Of a stretch of DNA of 64,000 nt, positions 1 through 8,133 are shown in pieces. Within the stretch, counting starts at the first letter, position 1; each line of letters starts with the position of its first letter. The stretch is from Bryobacteraceae bacterium. Its GTDB lineage: Bacteria > Acidobacteriota > Terriglobia > Bryobacterales > Bryobacteraceae. A program made the translations under genes and the position numbers. A model generated the notes under the pieces. The model saw only the letters and a list, made by a program, of their open reading frames with translations. It searched no databases and was not told the DNA's origin. Where the stretch lies: the NCBI GenBank assembly GCA_026002855.1, contig BPGD01000001.1, forward strand, positions 3,294,001 to 3,358,000, read 5' to 3'.

Positions 1-663
1 CCCTATGGGGTGAACTACGGCGCGACGATGAAGGACAAGCTTCGAAAGAAGCATCGCCGGATCGCCAACGATAACCTCGGACCCGCGTTCGAACCCTTCC
101 TGCGCGACGCCTGCGCCAACATCCTCGCCGTCACGAAGGGCGCCGTCTACATCTGCATGTCGTCCTCTGAGCTGCACACACTACACAAAGCATTCACGGC
201 TGCAGGCGGACATTGGTCGACGTTCCTCATCTGGGCCAAGAACACGTTCACTATGGGCCGCGCCGATTACCAGCGGCAGTATGAGCCGATCCTCTACGGC
301 TGGAAAGAAGGCGCGGGCCACTACTGGTGCGGCGCCCGCGACCAGGGCGATGTGTGGTTCGTGAAGAAGCCCGTCGCCAACGACCTGCACCCGACCATGA
401 AACCGGTGGAGTTGGTCGAGCGCGCGATCCGTAACTCGAGCAAGAGCGGCGACACGGTGCTCGATCCCTTCGCCGGGTCGGGCTCGACGCTCATTGCCTG
501 CGAGAAGGCTCACCGCCAAGCGCGGCTGATCGAGTTGGAGCCCACCTACTGCGATGTCATCATCCGGCGCTTTGAAGAGTTCTCCGGCAAGCATGCCGTG
601 CTTGAATCCGACGGACGAGGGTTCGCGGAGGTCGCTCTGGAACGAGGAGCGGTGGCGGCGTGA
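1..663 (+). CDS. DNA adenine/cytosine-N4 methyltransferase, 3' part
   Basis: Site-specific DNA methyltransferase that transfers a methyl group from AdoMet to an exocyclic amino group. The frame is open at the window edge and begins PYGVNYG, the end of the catalytic DPPY motif (motif IV). The AdoMet-binding motif DPFAGSGST follows about 150 residues later, so the order is catalytic motif first, then the AdoMet site, as in beta-class enzymes. HPTMKPVELVERAI just before the FAGSGS motif is also typical. The GTG at position 10 is internal; the true start lies upstream. In phages such genes are often fused to or next to ParB-like domains and may protect phage DNA, but target specificity cannot be read here. 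Confidence 0.9.
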   Translation, partial: PYGVNYGATMKDKLRKKHRRIANDNLGPAFEPFLRDACANILAVTKGAVYICMSSSELHTLHKAFTAAGGHWSTFLIWAKNTFTMGRADYQRQYEPILYGWKEGAGHYWCGARDQGDVWFVKKPVANDLHPTMKPVELVERAIRNSSKSGDTVLDPFAGSGSTLIACEKAHRQARLIELEPTYCDVIIRRFEEFSGKHAVLESDGRGFAEVALERGAVAA

Positions 664-817
664 GGTGGCGCGGTGCGAACGGGAGATGGCCGAAGCCGAG
701 GCGCTGCTGCGAGCCGGACATCCCGACGTCACGGGCCTGTGTCTGGCGCTGCACGACTGGGCGCAGGAGCTTCGGATCTTGCACCGGGAGCGGGAGCAAT
801 GGATGAACGGATCCTGA
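593..817 (+). CDS. Small phage protein of unknown function
   Basis: A short, charged, probably helical protein (EERWRREVARCEREMAEAEALL and so on) that overlaps the end of the methyltransferase and the start of the next gene, as is usual in compact phage operons. The start is uncertain: ATG at 593 gives 74 residues with a 71-base overlap, and ATG at 686 gives 43 residues. Neither has a strong ribosome binding site. I do not recognise the family. Confidence 0.5.
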   Translation: MPCLNPTDEGSRRSLWNEERWRREVARCEREMAEAEALLRAGHPDVTGLCLALHDWAQELRILHREREQWMNGS

Positions 818-1053
818 CGGCCATTGTGCCGGCCATCGGTCTGGTCTCGGGTCTGATCGCCACTTACGTCAGCCTCCAGAACCGGGCGCTGCTGGCCGAG
901 GTGCGCAAGGAGCTGGCCGAACTCGAGAGCCGGATCATTTTGCGCCTGAATGGCCTCTACGTGAGGCGGTCCGAGTGTGAGTTGCACAACGCGCTGCTGG
1001 AAGAACGGATTGAGGGGATCGTACGGCAGAAGAGAGAAGCCGCCAGCGACTGA
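799..1053 (+). CDS. Small membrane-anchored phage protein, possibly holin-like or spanin-like
   Basis: An 84-residue protein with one hydrophobic segment near the N-terminus (ILTAIVPAIGLVSGLIATYV, about residues 5-24) followed by a charged helix rich in Glu, Arg and Lys. ATG at 799 follows a purine-rich GGGAGCGGGAG stretch and overlaps the preceding gene by 19 bases. One transmembrane helix plus a coiled, charged tail fits several small phage membrane proteins such as single-span holins. The role is inference; no family-specific motif is visible. Confidence 0.6.
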   Translation: MDERILTAIVPAIGLVSGLIATYVSLQNRALLAEVRKELAELESRIILRLNGLYVRRSECELHNALLEERIEGIVRQKREAASD

Positions 1054-1081
1054 GGCTGGCGGCGGAGAGGCGAGGCCGGTG

Positions 1082-1627
1082 CTATTGAGGTTTGATCCGA
1101 TACACCCGGGCGCCTTCGGCGGTCTTGAGAGACTCGACCGCGAGGCCCATCTTCTTGCCGAGCGCGCCGGAGAGGAAGCCGCGCACCGAATGCGCCATCC
1201 AGCCTGTCGCGGACATGATGTCGGCGAGCGTGGCGCCCTCGGGGCGGCGCAGGAGTTCCAGCACGATGGCTTTCTTCGAGCCTTCGCGCGCGTCCGCAGG
1301 CGGCGTGGCCACCTTGGTTGGCCTGCCCTGCTTCGGCACGACAGTGGCAGCCTGCGAGGCGGCCGTAGGCGTCAGGGCCTGGACCGCCCTCCAGATCCGC
1401 GCGACGGCCGTCTTGCGGTCGGTGAACTTCTTCACCGGCTTGAGGTCGCCGAAGGGCGGCACGCCGGCGAAACCGTTCCAGATCTCGACCAGCCGCTCGG
1501 TGGGCCAGTTGGCGGCGAGTTTCGACAGTTCCTTCTCGCTCGAGAATCGCGCCTGGTCCTCGGGCACCGCTTCTCCGGCCAGGTAGGCGGCGATCGTGTT
1601 GTCGTGGTCGATGGCAAACGTGGTCAT
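1082..1627 (-). CDS. DUF3489 domain protein
   Basis: 181 residues. The C-terminal half, from SKKAIVLELLRRPEGATLADIMSATGW through HSVRGFLSGALGKKMGL to YRI, matches what I know of the DUF3489 family and looks like a winged-helix DNA-binding fold. The N-terminal half is less conserved, and a low-complexity Ala/Thr linker joins them. Such genes are common in mobile elements that also carry DUF2924 proteins and large serine recombinases, both present at 48-50 kb here. It is the last gene of a minus-strand block of four (2335 down to 1082), convergent with the methyltransferase operon. A regulatory role is likely but unproven. Confidence 0.85.
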   Translation of the reverse strand: MTTFAIDHDNTIAAYLAGEAVPEDQARFSSEKELSKLAANWPTERLVEIWNGFAGVPPFGDLKPVKKFTDRKTAVARIWRAVQALTPTAASQAATVVPKQGRPTKVATPPADAREGSKKAIVLELLRRPEGATLADIMSATGWMAHSVRGFLSGALGKKMGLAVESLKTAEGARVYRIKPQ

Positions 1628-1641
1628 GTCGGTTATCCTTT

Positions 1642-1875
1642 CTATCGGGTCATGCCGCCGAGCTTGCCGTCGGCGGTGATGTGCAACTGTTTCAGGTAGC
1701 CACTGGCCAGGCGGACCCAGCCATGCGGCGTCGAGATTTCATGGCGGGCGGCGATGCGGCTCAGCTTGATGCGGTGCGTCGCGCCGGGCAGTTCCTTTTT
1801 GAGGTGGCCCCAGCGGTCGAGCTTCCAGCCGTGGCGGGTGGCCCAGGCGATCAGTTCTTCGCGCGTGATGGCCAT
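1642..1875 (-). CDS. Conserved small protein of the DUF3489 block
   Basis: 77 residues beginning MAITREELIAWATRHGW, with basic and aromatic residues throughout and no membrane segment. It lies 14 bases upstream of the DUF3489 gene on the same strand, so the two are probably co-transcribed. No known domain is recognised. The WGHLKKELPGATHRIKLSR stretch is compatible with nucleic-acid binding, but that is only a suggestion. Confidence 0.6.
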   Translation of the reverse strand: MAITREELIAWATRHGWKLDRWGHLKKELPGATHRIKLSRIAARHEISTPHGWVRLASGYLKQLHITADGKLGGMTR

Positions 1876-1879
1876 CGAG

Positions 1880-2068
1880 TCAGTCCTCCTGGCGGCGGTC
1901 GATCAGGCCGCTGGCATCCTCAACCGACTGCCGGATGTCGTTCCAGCAGCCGCGGCAGAACTGGACCTTGTCGAGCAGCAGCCCCTCGCGATTGGTCAAC
2001 ACAAGCTCGCGGTGGATCGGCTTGGCCTCGTCGCACAGCGAGCATTCGATGTAAGGTTGTGCGGTCAT
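1880..2068 (-). CDS. Small CxxC zinc-ribbon-like protein
   Basis: 62 residues with two cysteine pairs, CSLC near residue 9 and CRGC near residue 38, spaced as in a small zinc ribbon. The pairs should bind one Zn ion. It lies 4 bases upstream of the 77-residue gene in the same minus-strand block. Small zinc-ribbon proteins like this are frequent in phage early regions. The function is unknown. Confidence 0.6.
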   Translation of the reverse strand: MTAQPYIECSLCDEAKPIHRELVLTNREGLLLDKVQFCRGCWNDIRQSVEDASGLIDRRQED

Positions 2069-2086
2069 GGTGTGTCTCCTTGCTGG

Positions 2087-2335
2087 TCAGTATTCGAGGC
2101 CCTTGGCGTCGACCGCGCTCGCATCGCCCAGGCCGGCCAGCACGTATGCGAGCTGCTCGGTGATGCGGCCGAGGTCGCCCGCGTAGCCCCAATCGGCGCC
2201 CTGCGCGGCCTGCCGTTTCTGGTGCTCGGCGAGGCGCACGGCGATGCGGGCGAGCAGGTCCTGGGCTTCGGCGTGCCGCTCGGCGTACAGGCGGGCGGCG
2301 GTTTGCGTGGTCGATTGTGCTTTGGTGTTCCTCAT
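2087..2335 (-). CDS. Small helical phage protein of unknown function
   Basis: 82 residues, mostly predicted helix (RLYAERHAEAQDLLARIAVRLAEHQKRQA). The start at 2335 is preferred over the upstream ATG codons because GGAG lies about 6 bases before it. It is the first gene of the minus-strand block and faces the HTH gene at 2408 across a 72-bp divergent gap, where promoters for both directions would sit. Confidence 0.55.
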   Translation of the reverse strand: MRNTKAQSTTQTAARLYAERHAEAQDLLARIAVRLAEHQKRQAAQGADWGYAGDLGRITEQLAYVLAGLGDASAVDAKGLEY

Positions 2336-2407
2336 TGCGACTCCATTCATCGCTTCAGTTCTTCGTAGAAGCAAGCGAATTCCGCAATCGAATCGCGAGA
2401 AAGTTCG

Positions 2408-2623
2408 ATGCCTTTATTGAGCCTGCGCGCCTACGCCAAACATCGCGGCGTGAGCCTGGCGGCAGTGCAAAAGGCGATCCATTCCGGCCGGATTACGCCC
2501 ACCGCCGACGGTCTGATCGACAGCGACCGCGCCGATGCCGAATGGAATGCGAAGACGCGGCACGCTGCAGCGGCAGCGGTCGGACTTGCGGTGTCTCGTT
2601 CCAGCGCCCGACCAAACGCGTGA
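2408..2623 (+). CDS. gpNu1-like HTH protein, possible small terminase or its truncated remnant
   Basis: 71 residues. The N-terminal LRAYAKHRGVSLAAVQKAIHSGRI, followed by a DSDRADAEWN stretch, resembles the winged helix-turn-helix of gpNu1-type DNA-packaging proteins, which bind the phage packaging site. Its place, opening the rightward late operon, fits a small terminase. Relatives I know of are usually longer, and the stop lies only 2 bases before the IS481 end at 2626, so the C-terminal oligomerisation part may have been lost. No large terminase gene follows. Confidence 0.55.
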   Translation: MPLLSLRAYAKHRGVSLAAVQKAIHSGRITPTADGLIDSDRADAEWNAKTRHAAAAAVGLAVSRSSARPNA

Positions 2624-2625
2624 CC

Positions 2626-3839
2626 TGTACTTAGCGGGAGTTGAGCGGACACCGGGGCACCGCGGCAGCGGTGCCTGAGGCGGCGTTCCGGTGGTAGATT
2701 TTGGGTTTCTCAAGACTCAGATCACCACGAAAGGAACTGACCGCCTCATGAGCACCAGAGAGAAGCTTATCAAGGCCCGCTTGGGGCTATTGGCCCTGGC
2801 CCAGGAACTCGACAACGTCCGCCTGGCCTGCAAGCGTGCCGGCATCAGCAGGAGCCACTTCTACGAAATCAAGGAAGCTTACGAAAAGTACGGTGCCGAG
2901 GGCTTGGCGCCGCAGCCGTGGCGTCGCCCTCGGATGCCCAACCAGACGCCTCCGGAACTCGAACAGCGCATCCTTGAGATGACCGAGCAATTCCCCACCT
3001 ACAGCTATGTCCGCATCAGCGGCCAACTCCGCCTCATCGGCGTCGGCGTTTCGCCTTCCACGGTGCGCGCCGTCTGGCAGCGCCACGGACTCACTCTGCG
3101 CATCCACCGCCTGTTCTGGCTGGAGCAAAAGACCGCCGATCGCGGCGGCGTGCTGACCGACCGCCAGATCCGGCTCATCCAACTCCACCGCCGGCGAACG
3201 GTCGATCCCGAACAGCACGTCGAAGCGCCGTATCCAGGCTATTTGCTGTGCCAGGACACCTACTTCGTCGGCACCATCAAGGGCGTCGGCAAGATCTACA
3301 TGCAGAGCGTGGTCGACGCCAATTGCTCGCTGGCGTTCGCCAGGCTGGCGCTGTCGAAGGCGCCGATGACGGCCGTGGACACGCTCTACGACCGTGTGCT
3401 GCCCTTCTATGAAGAGAGCGGCGTGGCGGTTGAGCACATCCTCACCGATAATGGCAGGGAATACTGTGGGCGCGCGTTGCAGCATTTCTTTGAGCTGTTC
3501 CTGGCGCTGAACCAGATCCAGCATCGCCGCACCGAAGTGCGCTCGCCGGAGACCAACGGCTTCTGCGAACGCTTCCACCGCACGGTGAAGGAGGAGTTCT
3601 TCTCGGTGGCCTTCCGCAAGACCCTCTATGAAAGCCTGGACCAGCTCCAGGCCGACCTGGACCGATACCTGGATTTCTACAACCGCCAGCGAGCCCATCA
3701 GGGTTACCGCACGAAGGGAAGGACCCCCTACCAGGCCTTCTCAGATGGTTTGGCTTTGCTGCCTCAGCAGGAGGCAGCATGAGATAGAATCAACCCACCG
3801 GAACGCCTCCCGGTGTCCGGCAATCTCCCGCTAAGTACA
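2626..3839 (+). mobile_element. IS481-family insertion sequence, intact
   Basis: A 1214-bp element bounded by imperfect inverted repeats of about 30 bp. The left end starts TGTACTTAGCGGGAGTTGAG at 2626 and the right end, read on the minus strand from 3839, starts TGTACTTAGCGGGAGATTGC; both continue into GGACACCGG. It encodes one transposase. I could not find a clear target duplication: the flanks read GTGACC and CCGGAA. A single orphan copy of the same end lies at 47877, so this family has moved within this locus before. Confidence 0.9.
2748..3782 (+). CDS. IS481-family transposase
   Basis: 344-residue DDE transposase. The N-terminal part is a helix-turn-helix (LACKRAGISRSHFYEI), followed by an integrase core. 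The likely catalytic triad is D170 (in LCQDTYF), D234 (in LTDNG) and E274 (in ETNGFCERF), with about 39 residues between the last two. The C-terminus YNRQRAHQGY is typical of the family. The start at 2748 (MSTREKL) is chosen over an upstream in-frame codon at 2691 because of an AAGGA stretch just upstream. The gene looks intact. Confidence 0.92.
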   Translation: MSTREKLIKARLGLLALAQELDNVRLACKRAGISRSHFYEIKEAYEKYGAEGLAPQPWRRPRMPNQTPPELEQRILEMTEQFPTYSYVRISGQLRLIGVGVSPSTVRAVWQRHGLTLRIHRLFWLEQKTADRGGVLTDRQIRLIQLHRRRTVDPEQHVEAPYPGYLLCQDTYFVGTIKGVGKIYMQSVVDANCSLAFARLALSKAPMTAVDTLYDRVLPFYEESGVAVEHILTDNGREYCGRALQHFFELFLALNQIQHRRTEVRSPETNGFCERFHRTVKEEFFSVAFRKTLYESLDQLQADLDRYLDFYNRQRAHQGYRTKGRTPYQAFSDGLALLPQQEAA

Positions 3840-4001
3840 CCGGAACAAATCCTCTGCCCGTCCTCGCCGTCATCACGGCCACCCCTCCTGCCGCTCCCGA
3901 ATCAAACGCAATTTATAGAGATGTTACACGAGCCACCCGCATCTGGCGGTTAACGCCAGTACCGCATCAAAATCTATCTATGCAATGCCAGTGGCATTCT
4001 C

Positions 4002-4030
4002 TTGACAAGCCTGAGACTTTTGGGTACCAT
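4002..4030 (+). promoter_or_regulatory. Sigma-70 type promoter for the Cys-rich gene
   Basis: TTGACA at 4002-4007 and TACCAT at 4025-4030, separated by exactly 17 bases. The -35 box is perfect and the -10 box keeps TA...T. A GGAGGA ribosome binding site at 4037-4042 and an ATG at 4052 follow at sensible distances, so the promoter and the start support each other. Confidence 0.65.
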
Positions 4031-4051
4031 CACCGGCGGAGGATTGTTCAA

Positions 4052-4453
4052 ATGCTGCGCCACGCTGTTTTCGGATTTATCTCTCTGCTGTCCTCGGTCA
4101 CGGGGGCCGGCCTGCTGCTTCTGAAAACGCCCTGCAGCGAGTGTGAAACGATGTATGCCGCCTGTGAGACGGCAGCGTAGATGGACGACGCGCAGTGCCG
4201 TCAAAACGCTAATACCCAGAAGGCCCAATGTGATTTACTGGCTTGGACGGAATGGCAGCACTGCAGGAACAACTGCCCTCCGAACAATGCTGGTATGTGC
4301 CTGCAACAGTGCGATTACGGATACAATCAAGCGCTCTCCAATTGCCAAAGGGCATACACTGATCAAATTGCCGCCTGCGACAATATTTTGCAGGCCCGGC
4401 TGCCAGCCTGCGATCAGGCGCGGTCGGGGTGTTATGCGAGCTGCCAGCCGTAA
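4052..4453 (+). pseudogene. Cys-rich exported protein, reading frame broken by one TAG
   Basis: The frame from ATG 4052 encodes a hydrophobic signal or anchor segment (FGFISLLSSVTGAGLLLL) and then CSECETMYAACETAA, ending in TAG at 4178-4180. The very next codon is ATG and the same frame runs on for 90 residues with the same style: many Cys in CxxxC-like spacing, Gln/Asn rich, ending CYASCQP. Together they read like one 133-residue exported Cys-rich protein of helical hairpins. Either the gene died by a nonsense mutation, or the second half is expressed separately, or the amber codon is read through. No family is recognised. Confidence 0.55.
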
Positions 4454-4585
4454 CTGGGTGCGAGAATGGCACGTCCCGCTGGCGGGATTACGGTCGCCGC
4501 GTTGAGGCTGCCCGGCCGGATGAGGATTCGGAATCGGATATCCCCGTATATTGAGGGCAGCGAAACAGGCAATGGGGCTGGCCCG

Positions 4586-6658
4586 ATGGAAGGCATGGAG
4601 CATACATGCGCAGGTCTGCGGAAACCTGGCCTTCCCTCGCTCGCGCTGTTGTTCTGCGCGTGTGGGCTGGCTGGATACGGCCAGACACAGACGCCGCCGC
4701 CCTCACCACCTGTGTTCCGCGTCGAAACGACTCTCCTTCAGGTGGACGCTGTTGTCACCGACCGCCAGGGCCGAAAGGTGAAAGATCTCACTGGCGCCGA
4801 TTTCGAGGTCTTTCTGGACGGCGAGCCGTTGCCGGTCACTCAAGCAACCTACGTCGAGCAGCAAGGACCTGTCCGGGCGTTGCCGGAGGCCGCCCCGCCG
4901 CGGGCGCCGCAGTCGATTCCTTGGGCTCAGCCATCCGTGCAACCTCGGCTGCCGCAGAGGGTGATCGTTCTTCTGGCCGATGACCTGAACCTGTCTTTCG
5001 AGAATGTCCATGCCGTGCGCCACGCCTTGCGGAAATTCGTCGAGAGGCAGATGCAGGATGGAGATGCTGTGGCGATCTGCCGTTCGAGCGGCGGATTCTT
5101 TCAGTTCGCTGACGACCGGCGGTGGTTGGCCTCCGTTGCGGACGGCCTGAGGTGGAATCCTCAAGTTCTTGCGCCGGGGGACGCCCGGTTGGGCTCGCCC
5201 GCCTCGTCCGGTCTCCTGCCGGAGCGGCTGTCGGACTGGGCCGGCCCGACGGCGGTCGGCCGTGCCCAACTTTTCCTCTTCGCAACCATCCTCTCAGTCA
5301 TCGATATCCTGGAACCGCTGCCCGGCCGGAAAGCCGTGGTGATCTTCTCCGATGGGATCGAGCCTCCAGGCGCCGGGGAGGCGGCTTACCAGGAGTTTCT
5401 GATGGCCCTGCGCCGCGTCATCGACCGCGCCAACCGGGCCGGCGTCATTCTGAACACCGTCCACGCCGAGGGGCTCCTTCCGTTGCAAGCGGGCGCCGAG
5501 GCGCGCATTGTTGGAACGCCGCCCCCTTACCTGGTCCAGCTCCAGCTGGAGCAAATGCTCTCCGGCATCAAGAGCGGCCAGCGGCGACGGTTCTTTGCAA
5601 AGCAGCAGACGCTGGCCCTGCTGGCGGAAGCCACGGGTGGCCGCGCGATGGAGAACACAAACGACCTGAACTGGGCTGTGGACCGGATTCTGGAAGACCA
5701 GGACGGCTACTACGTTCTCGCCTGCCGCCCGCCGCCGGAGCGCCGCCGGGATCCCGCTTCCGGCGCCTTCCGCAGGATCGAGGTCCGTGTGAAGCGGCCC
5801 GGACTGAGCGTGCGCTCCCGCGCCGGCTTCCTGGAGCCGGACCTGGTGAACAGCTTGGCGCGGCCGCGCCCGGCGCTCGAACTGCTGCGAGCGGCGGCGC
5901 AGAGTCCTGCCCCCTGGCAGCAAATCCCGCTGACGCTATCGGCGCTGTATTCAGAGGCAAAGCCGCGGGGCGCCCTGCTGCGCTGCTGGCTGCATATCGG
6001 CGCAGAGGCGCTCCACTGGGGCTCGGATGAGAGCGGGCGCGGCCTGCTGCGGCTGGAAGTGCTCATCTCCGCCATCCGCGGCATCGACGAGGTCTCCGGG
6101 TTTGTCGCAAAACGCTATGAGATTCCTGTGGGAAGCGGGCAGAGCGCCGAAGTGCAGAGAGCCGGCCTGCGCTACGTGCTGGACATGCCCATCGAAAAGC
6201 GAGGGCCGCATCTGGTTCGCGCCGTGGTGCGGGACACGGCCACTGGACGTGTGGGCAGCGCCACGCGGTCCGTTATGATCCCGGATCCGAGGAAGGACCG
6301 CGTCGTGCTGTCCAGTGTCGTTCTGGGCGGAGGCCGCCAAGCCCAGGACCGCTGGCTGGGACTCGACACGCACCGGTTCCGGCCGGGTGACACGCTGGAA
6401 TTCGCCGCCTGGCTGGTCAAGGGAGATCCGGCCCGGCTGAGGGCGACCGTGCGCCTGTGGCGGGAGCGTGAAATAGTCCATGAAGGCACGGTGGTGTCCT
6501 GGAACAGTGAGGCTGGGTCCGTGGTCCTGTCCGGCGCCTTGCATCTCTGGGAGAGCCTGCCACCGGGCGCCTACGCGCTGCAATTGGCTGTGGAAGACCG
6601 GCGCGGCCGCAGGCGCGGATACGCGGAGCAATGGGCGGAGTTCCAGATCGCGCCCTGA
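4586..6658 (+). CDS. Exported VWA protein with acidobacterial VWFA-related domain
   Basis: About 690 residues. An N-terminal export signal (SLALLFCACGLAGYG) is followed by the FRVETTLLQVDAVVTDRQGR segment and FEVFLDGEPLPV, the hallmark of the VWFA-related domain greatly expanded in Acidobacteriota. The von Willebrand A-like fold follows, with VIVLLADDLNLSFENV as a degenerate metal-site strand (the usual DxSxS is not obvious) and a later VVIFSDG strand. The C-terminal third is beta-rich and may be a protein-binding domain. The start at 4586 is preferred over 4466 because it places the signal peptide at the N-terminus. It is a host-type gene lying where phage packaging genes are expected. Confidence 0.85.
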   Translation: MEGMEHTCAGLRKPGLPSLALLFCACGLAGYGQTQTPPPSPPVFRVETTLLQVDAVVTDRQGRKVKDLTGADFEVFLDGEPLPVTQATYVEQQGPVRALPEAAPPRAPQSIPWAQPSVQPRLPQRVIVLLADDLNLSFENVHAVRHALRKFVERQMQDGDAVAICRSSGGFFQFADDRRWLASVADGLRWNPQVLAPGDARLGSPASSGLLPERLSDWAGPTAVGRAQLFLFATILSVIDILEPLPGRKAVVIFSDGIEPPGAGEAAYQEFLMALRRVIDRANRAGVILNTVHAEGLLPLQAGAEARIVGTPPPYLVQLQLEQMLSGIKSGQRRRFFAKQQTLALLAEATGGRAMENTNDLNWAVDRILEDQDGYYVLACRPPPERRRDPASGAFRRIEVRVKRPGLSVRSRAGFLEPDLVNSLARPRPALELLRAAAQSPAPWQQIPLTLSALYSEAKPRGALLRCWLHIGAEALHWGSDESGRGLLRLEVLISAIRGIDEVSGFVAKRYEIPVGSGQSAEVQRAGLRYVLDMPIEKRGPHLVRAVVRDTATGRVGSATRSVMIPDPRKDRVVLSSVVLGGGRQAQDRWLGLDTHRFRPGDTLEFAAWLVKGDPARLRATVRLWREREIVHEGTVVSWNSEAGSVVLSGALHLWESLPPGAYALQLAVEDRRGRRRGYAEQWAEFQIAP

Positions 6659-6851
6659 CGGGGCCGGGAACGGGACAGGAAGAAATGTGTGGAGCCTGCC
6701 GGGGTGAGACCGGCTCGGGATGCGGCTGCTGGACGGTGCTCCTGGATTGCGGTAGTGAGGGTGGGGAACACAGGAGAACAGAACGTGGGTGGCGGTGGAG
6801 AGATCCATTTCCTGCCTGGTTAGGGAGTCGAGCACGACGCGGACGCCGGAG

Positions 6852-7823
6852 ATGGTCGCCCTCACGGCGGCCATCAACAAGATTCCCAACACCTACGGGC
6901 GCATGGAGCAGTTGAACCTCATGCCGCCCACGGGTGTCCGGACCCGCACCATCATCATCGAAGAGATGAGTGGCGTGCTGAACCTGCTGCCCACGCAGCC
7001 TGTGGGCGCGCCCGGAACGGTGGGCACGCAGGGCAAGCGCAAGGTGCGCTCGTTCGTCATCCCGCACATTCCGCACGATGATGCCGTGCTGCCTGAGGAA
7101 GTTCAGGGCATCCGCGCCTTCGGTTCGGAGTCGGAGACCGAGGCGCTGGCCGATCTGCTCGCCCTGAAGCTCCAGAACATGCGCAACAAGCACGCGATCA
7201 CCTTGGAGCATCTGCGCATGGGCGCGCTCAAGGGCGTGATCCTCGATGCCGACGGCTCGGTGCTCTACAACCTCTACACCGAGTTCGAGATCACGCCCAA
7301 GACGGTGAACTTCGCCCTGGGCACAGCCTCGACCGAGGTGCTGCTGAAAGTGCTCGAAGTGAAGCGCCACATCGAGGACAACCTCAAGGGCGAGTTCATG
7401 ACGGGCATCCTGTGCCTGTGCTCTTCGAGCTTCTACGACGCCTTCACGACGCACGCGAAGGTGAAGGAGGCCTTCCAGTACTACCAGCGCAACCAGCAGC
7501 TCGGCAACGACTACCGCACGGGGTTCACCTTCGGCGGCGTGACGTTCGAGGAGTACCGCGGCCAGGCGACCGACGCGTCTGGCGCGGTGCGGAAGTTCAT
7601 CGCCGATGATGAGGCGCATTTCTTCCCGCTCGGCACGGCGAATACCTTCCGGACCTTCTTTGCCCCGGCGGACTTCAACGAGACGGCGAACACGCTGGGA
7701 CTGCCGCTCTACGCCAAGCAGGAGCCCCGCAAGTTCGGCCGCGGCACCGACCTGCACACGCAGCAGAATCCGCTGCCGATCTGCCTGCGGCCCGAGGTGC
7801 TGGTCAAGGGGACGAAGTCCTGA
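6852..7823 (+). CDS. Major capsid protein, E family, N-terminus altered
   Basis: A roughly 323-residue HK97-fold-type major head protein of the lambda gpE class (phage major capsid protein E). MVALTAAINKIPNTYGRMEQLNLM near the start, followed by TRTIIIEEMSGVLNLLPTQPVGAPG, is the family's N-terminal signature. The frame is open upstream to an ATG at 6789, but those 21 residues (MAVERSISCLVRESSTTRTPE) do not look like the usual MDIFNxDAFSM-type opening. A rearrangement probably joined foreign DNA at about 6845-6852, removing roughly ten residues and the upstream head genes. Whether the protein still assembles is doubtful. Confidence 0.85.
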   Translation: MVALTAAINKIPNTYGRMEQLNLMPPTGVRTRTIIIEEMSGVLNLLPTQPVGAPGTVGTQGKRKVRSFVIPHIPHDDAVLPEEVQGIRAFGSESETEALADLLALKLQNMRNKHAITLEHLRMGALKGVILDADGSVLYNLYTEFEITPKTVNFALGTASTEVLLKVLEVKRHIEDNLKGEFMTGILCLCSSSFYDAFTTHAKVKEAFQYYQRNQQLGNDYRTGFTFGGVTFEEYRGQATDASGAVRKFIADDEAHFFPLGTANTFRTFFAPADFNETANTLGLPLYAKQEPRKFGRGTDLHTQQNPLPICLRPEVLVKGTKS

Positions 7824-7825
7824 CC

Positions 7826-8131
7826 ATGAGCGGCTGGGAAGCGGCGGTGAGGGAGCTGAACGCGGCCGTCGTGAATACGTTCGGCCGCCAGGTCCTCTAC
7901 CTGCCTGAAGCGGGCGGCGCGGCGACGGTCCGCGCGGTGTTTCAGCCGGCGCGCGAAGCCGAGGATGCATCACCGGGCGTCTATGCCGTGCTGTTTATGC
8001 GGCTCGCCGGGTTGCCTGCGGCGCCCGTGCGCAGCGACGAGGTAGAGATCGACGGCGTTCGCTACAAGGTGTTCGATATCGAAGCCGATGCCGAGGGCGC
8101 CGCCGTGCTCCGGCTCCGCAAGGCCGGCTGA
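7826..8131 (+). CDS. Head completion or head-tail joining protein
   Basis: 101 residues in the position of lambda FII-type joiners, directly after the capsid gene (2-base gap). The sequence is beta-rich; the stretch VRSDEVEIDGVRYKVFDIEADAEGAAVLRLRKAG is typical of the short beta-barrel head-tail connectors. Assignment rests on size, predicted fold and position rather than a strict motif. Confidence 0.6.
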   Translation: MSGWEAAVRELNAAVVNTFGRQVLYLPEAGGAATVRAVFQPAREAEDASPGVYAVLFMRLAGLPAAPVRSDEVEIDGVRYKVFDIEADAEGAAVLRLRKAG

Positions 8132-8133
8132 CT

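Noticed and set aside
6417-7973. 518-codon minus-strand frame across the VWA end and capsid gene
   Set aside because: Spans two unrelated genes and an intergenic gap on the other strand; a shadow frame.
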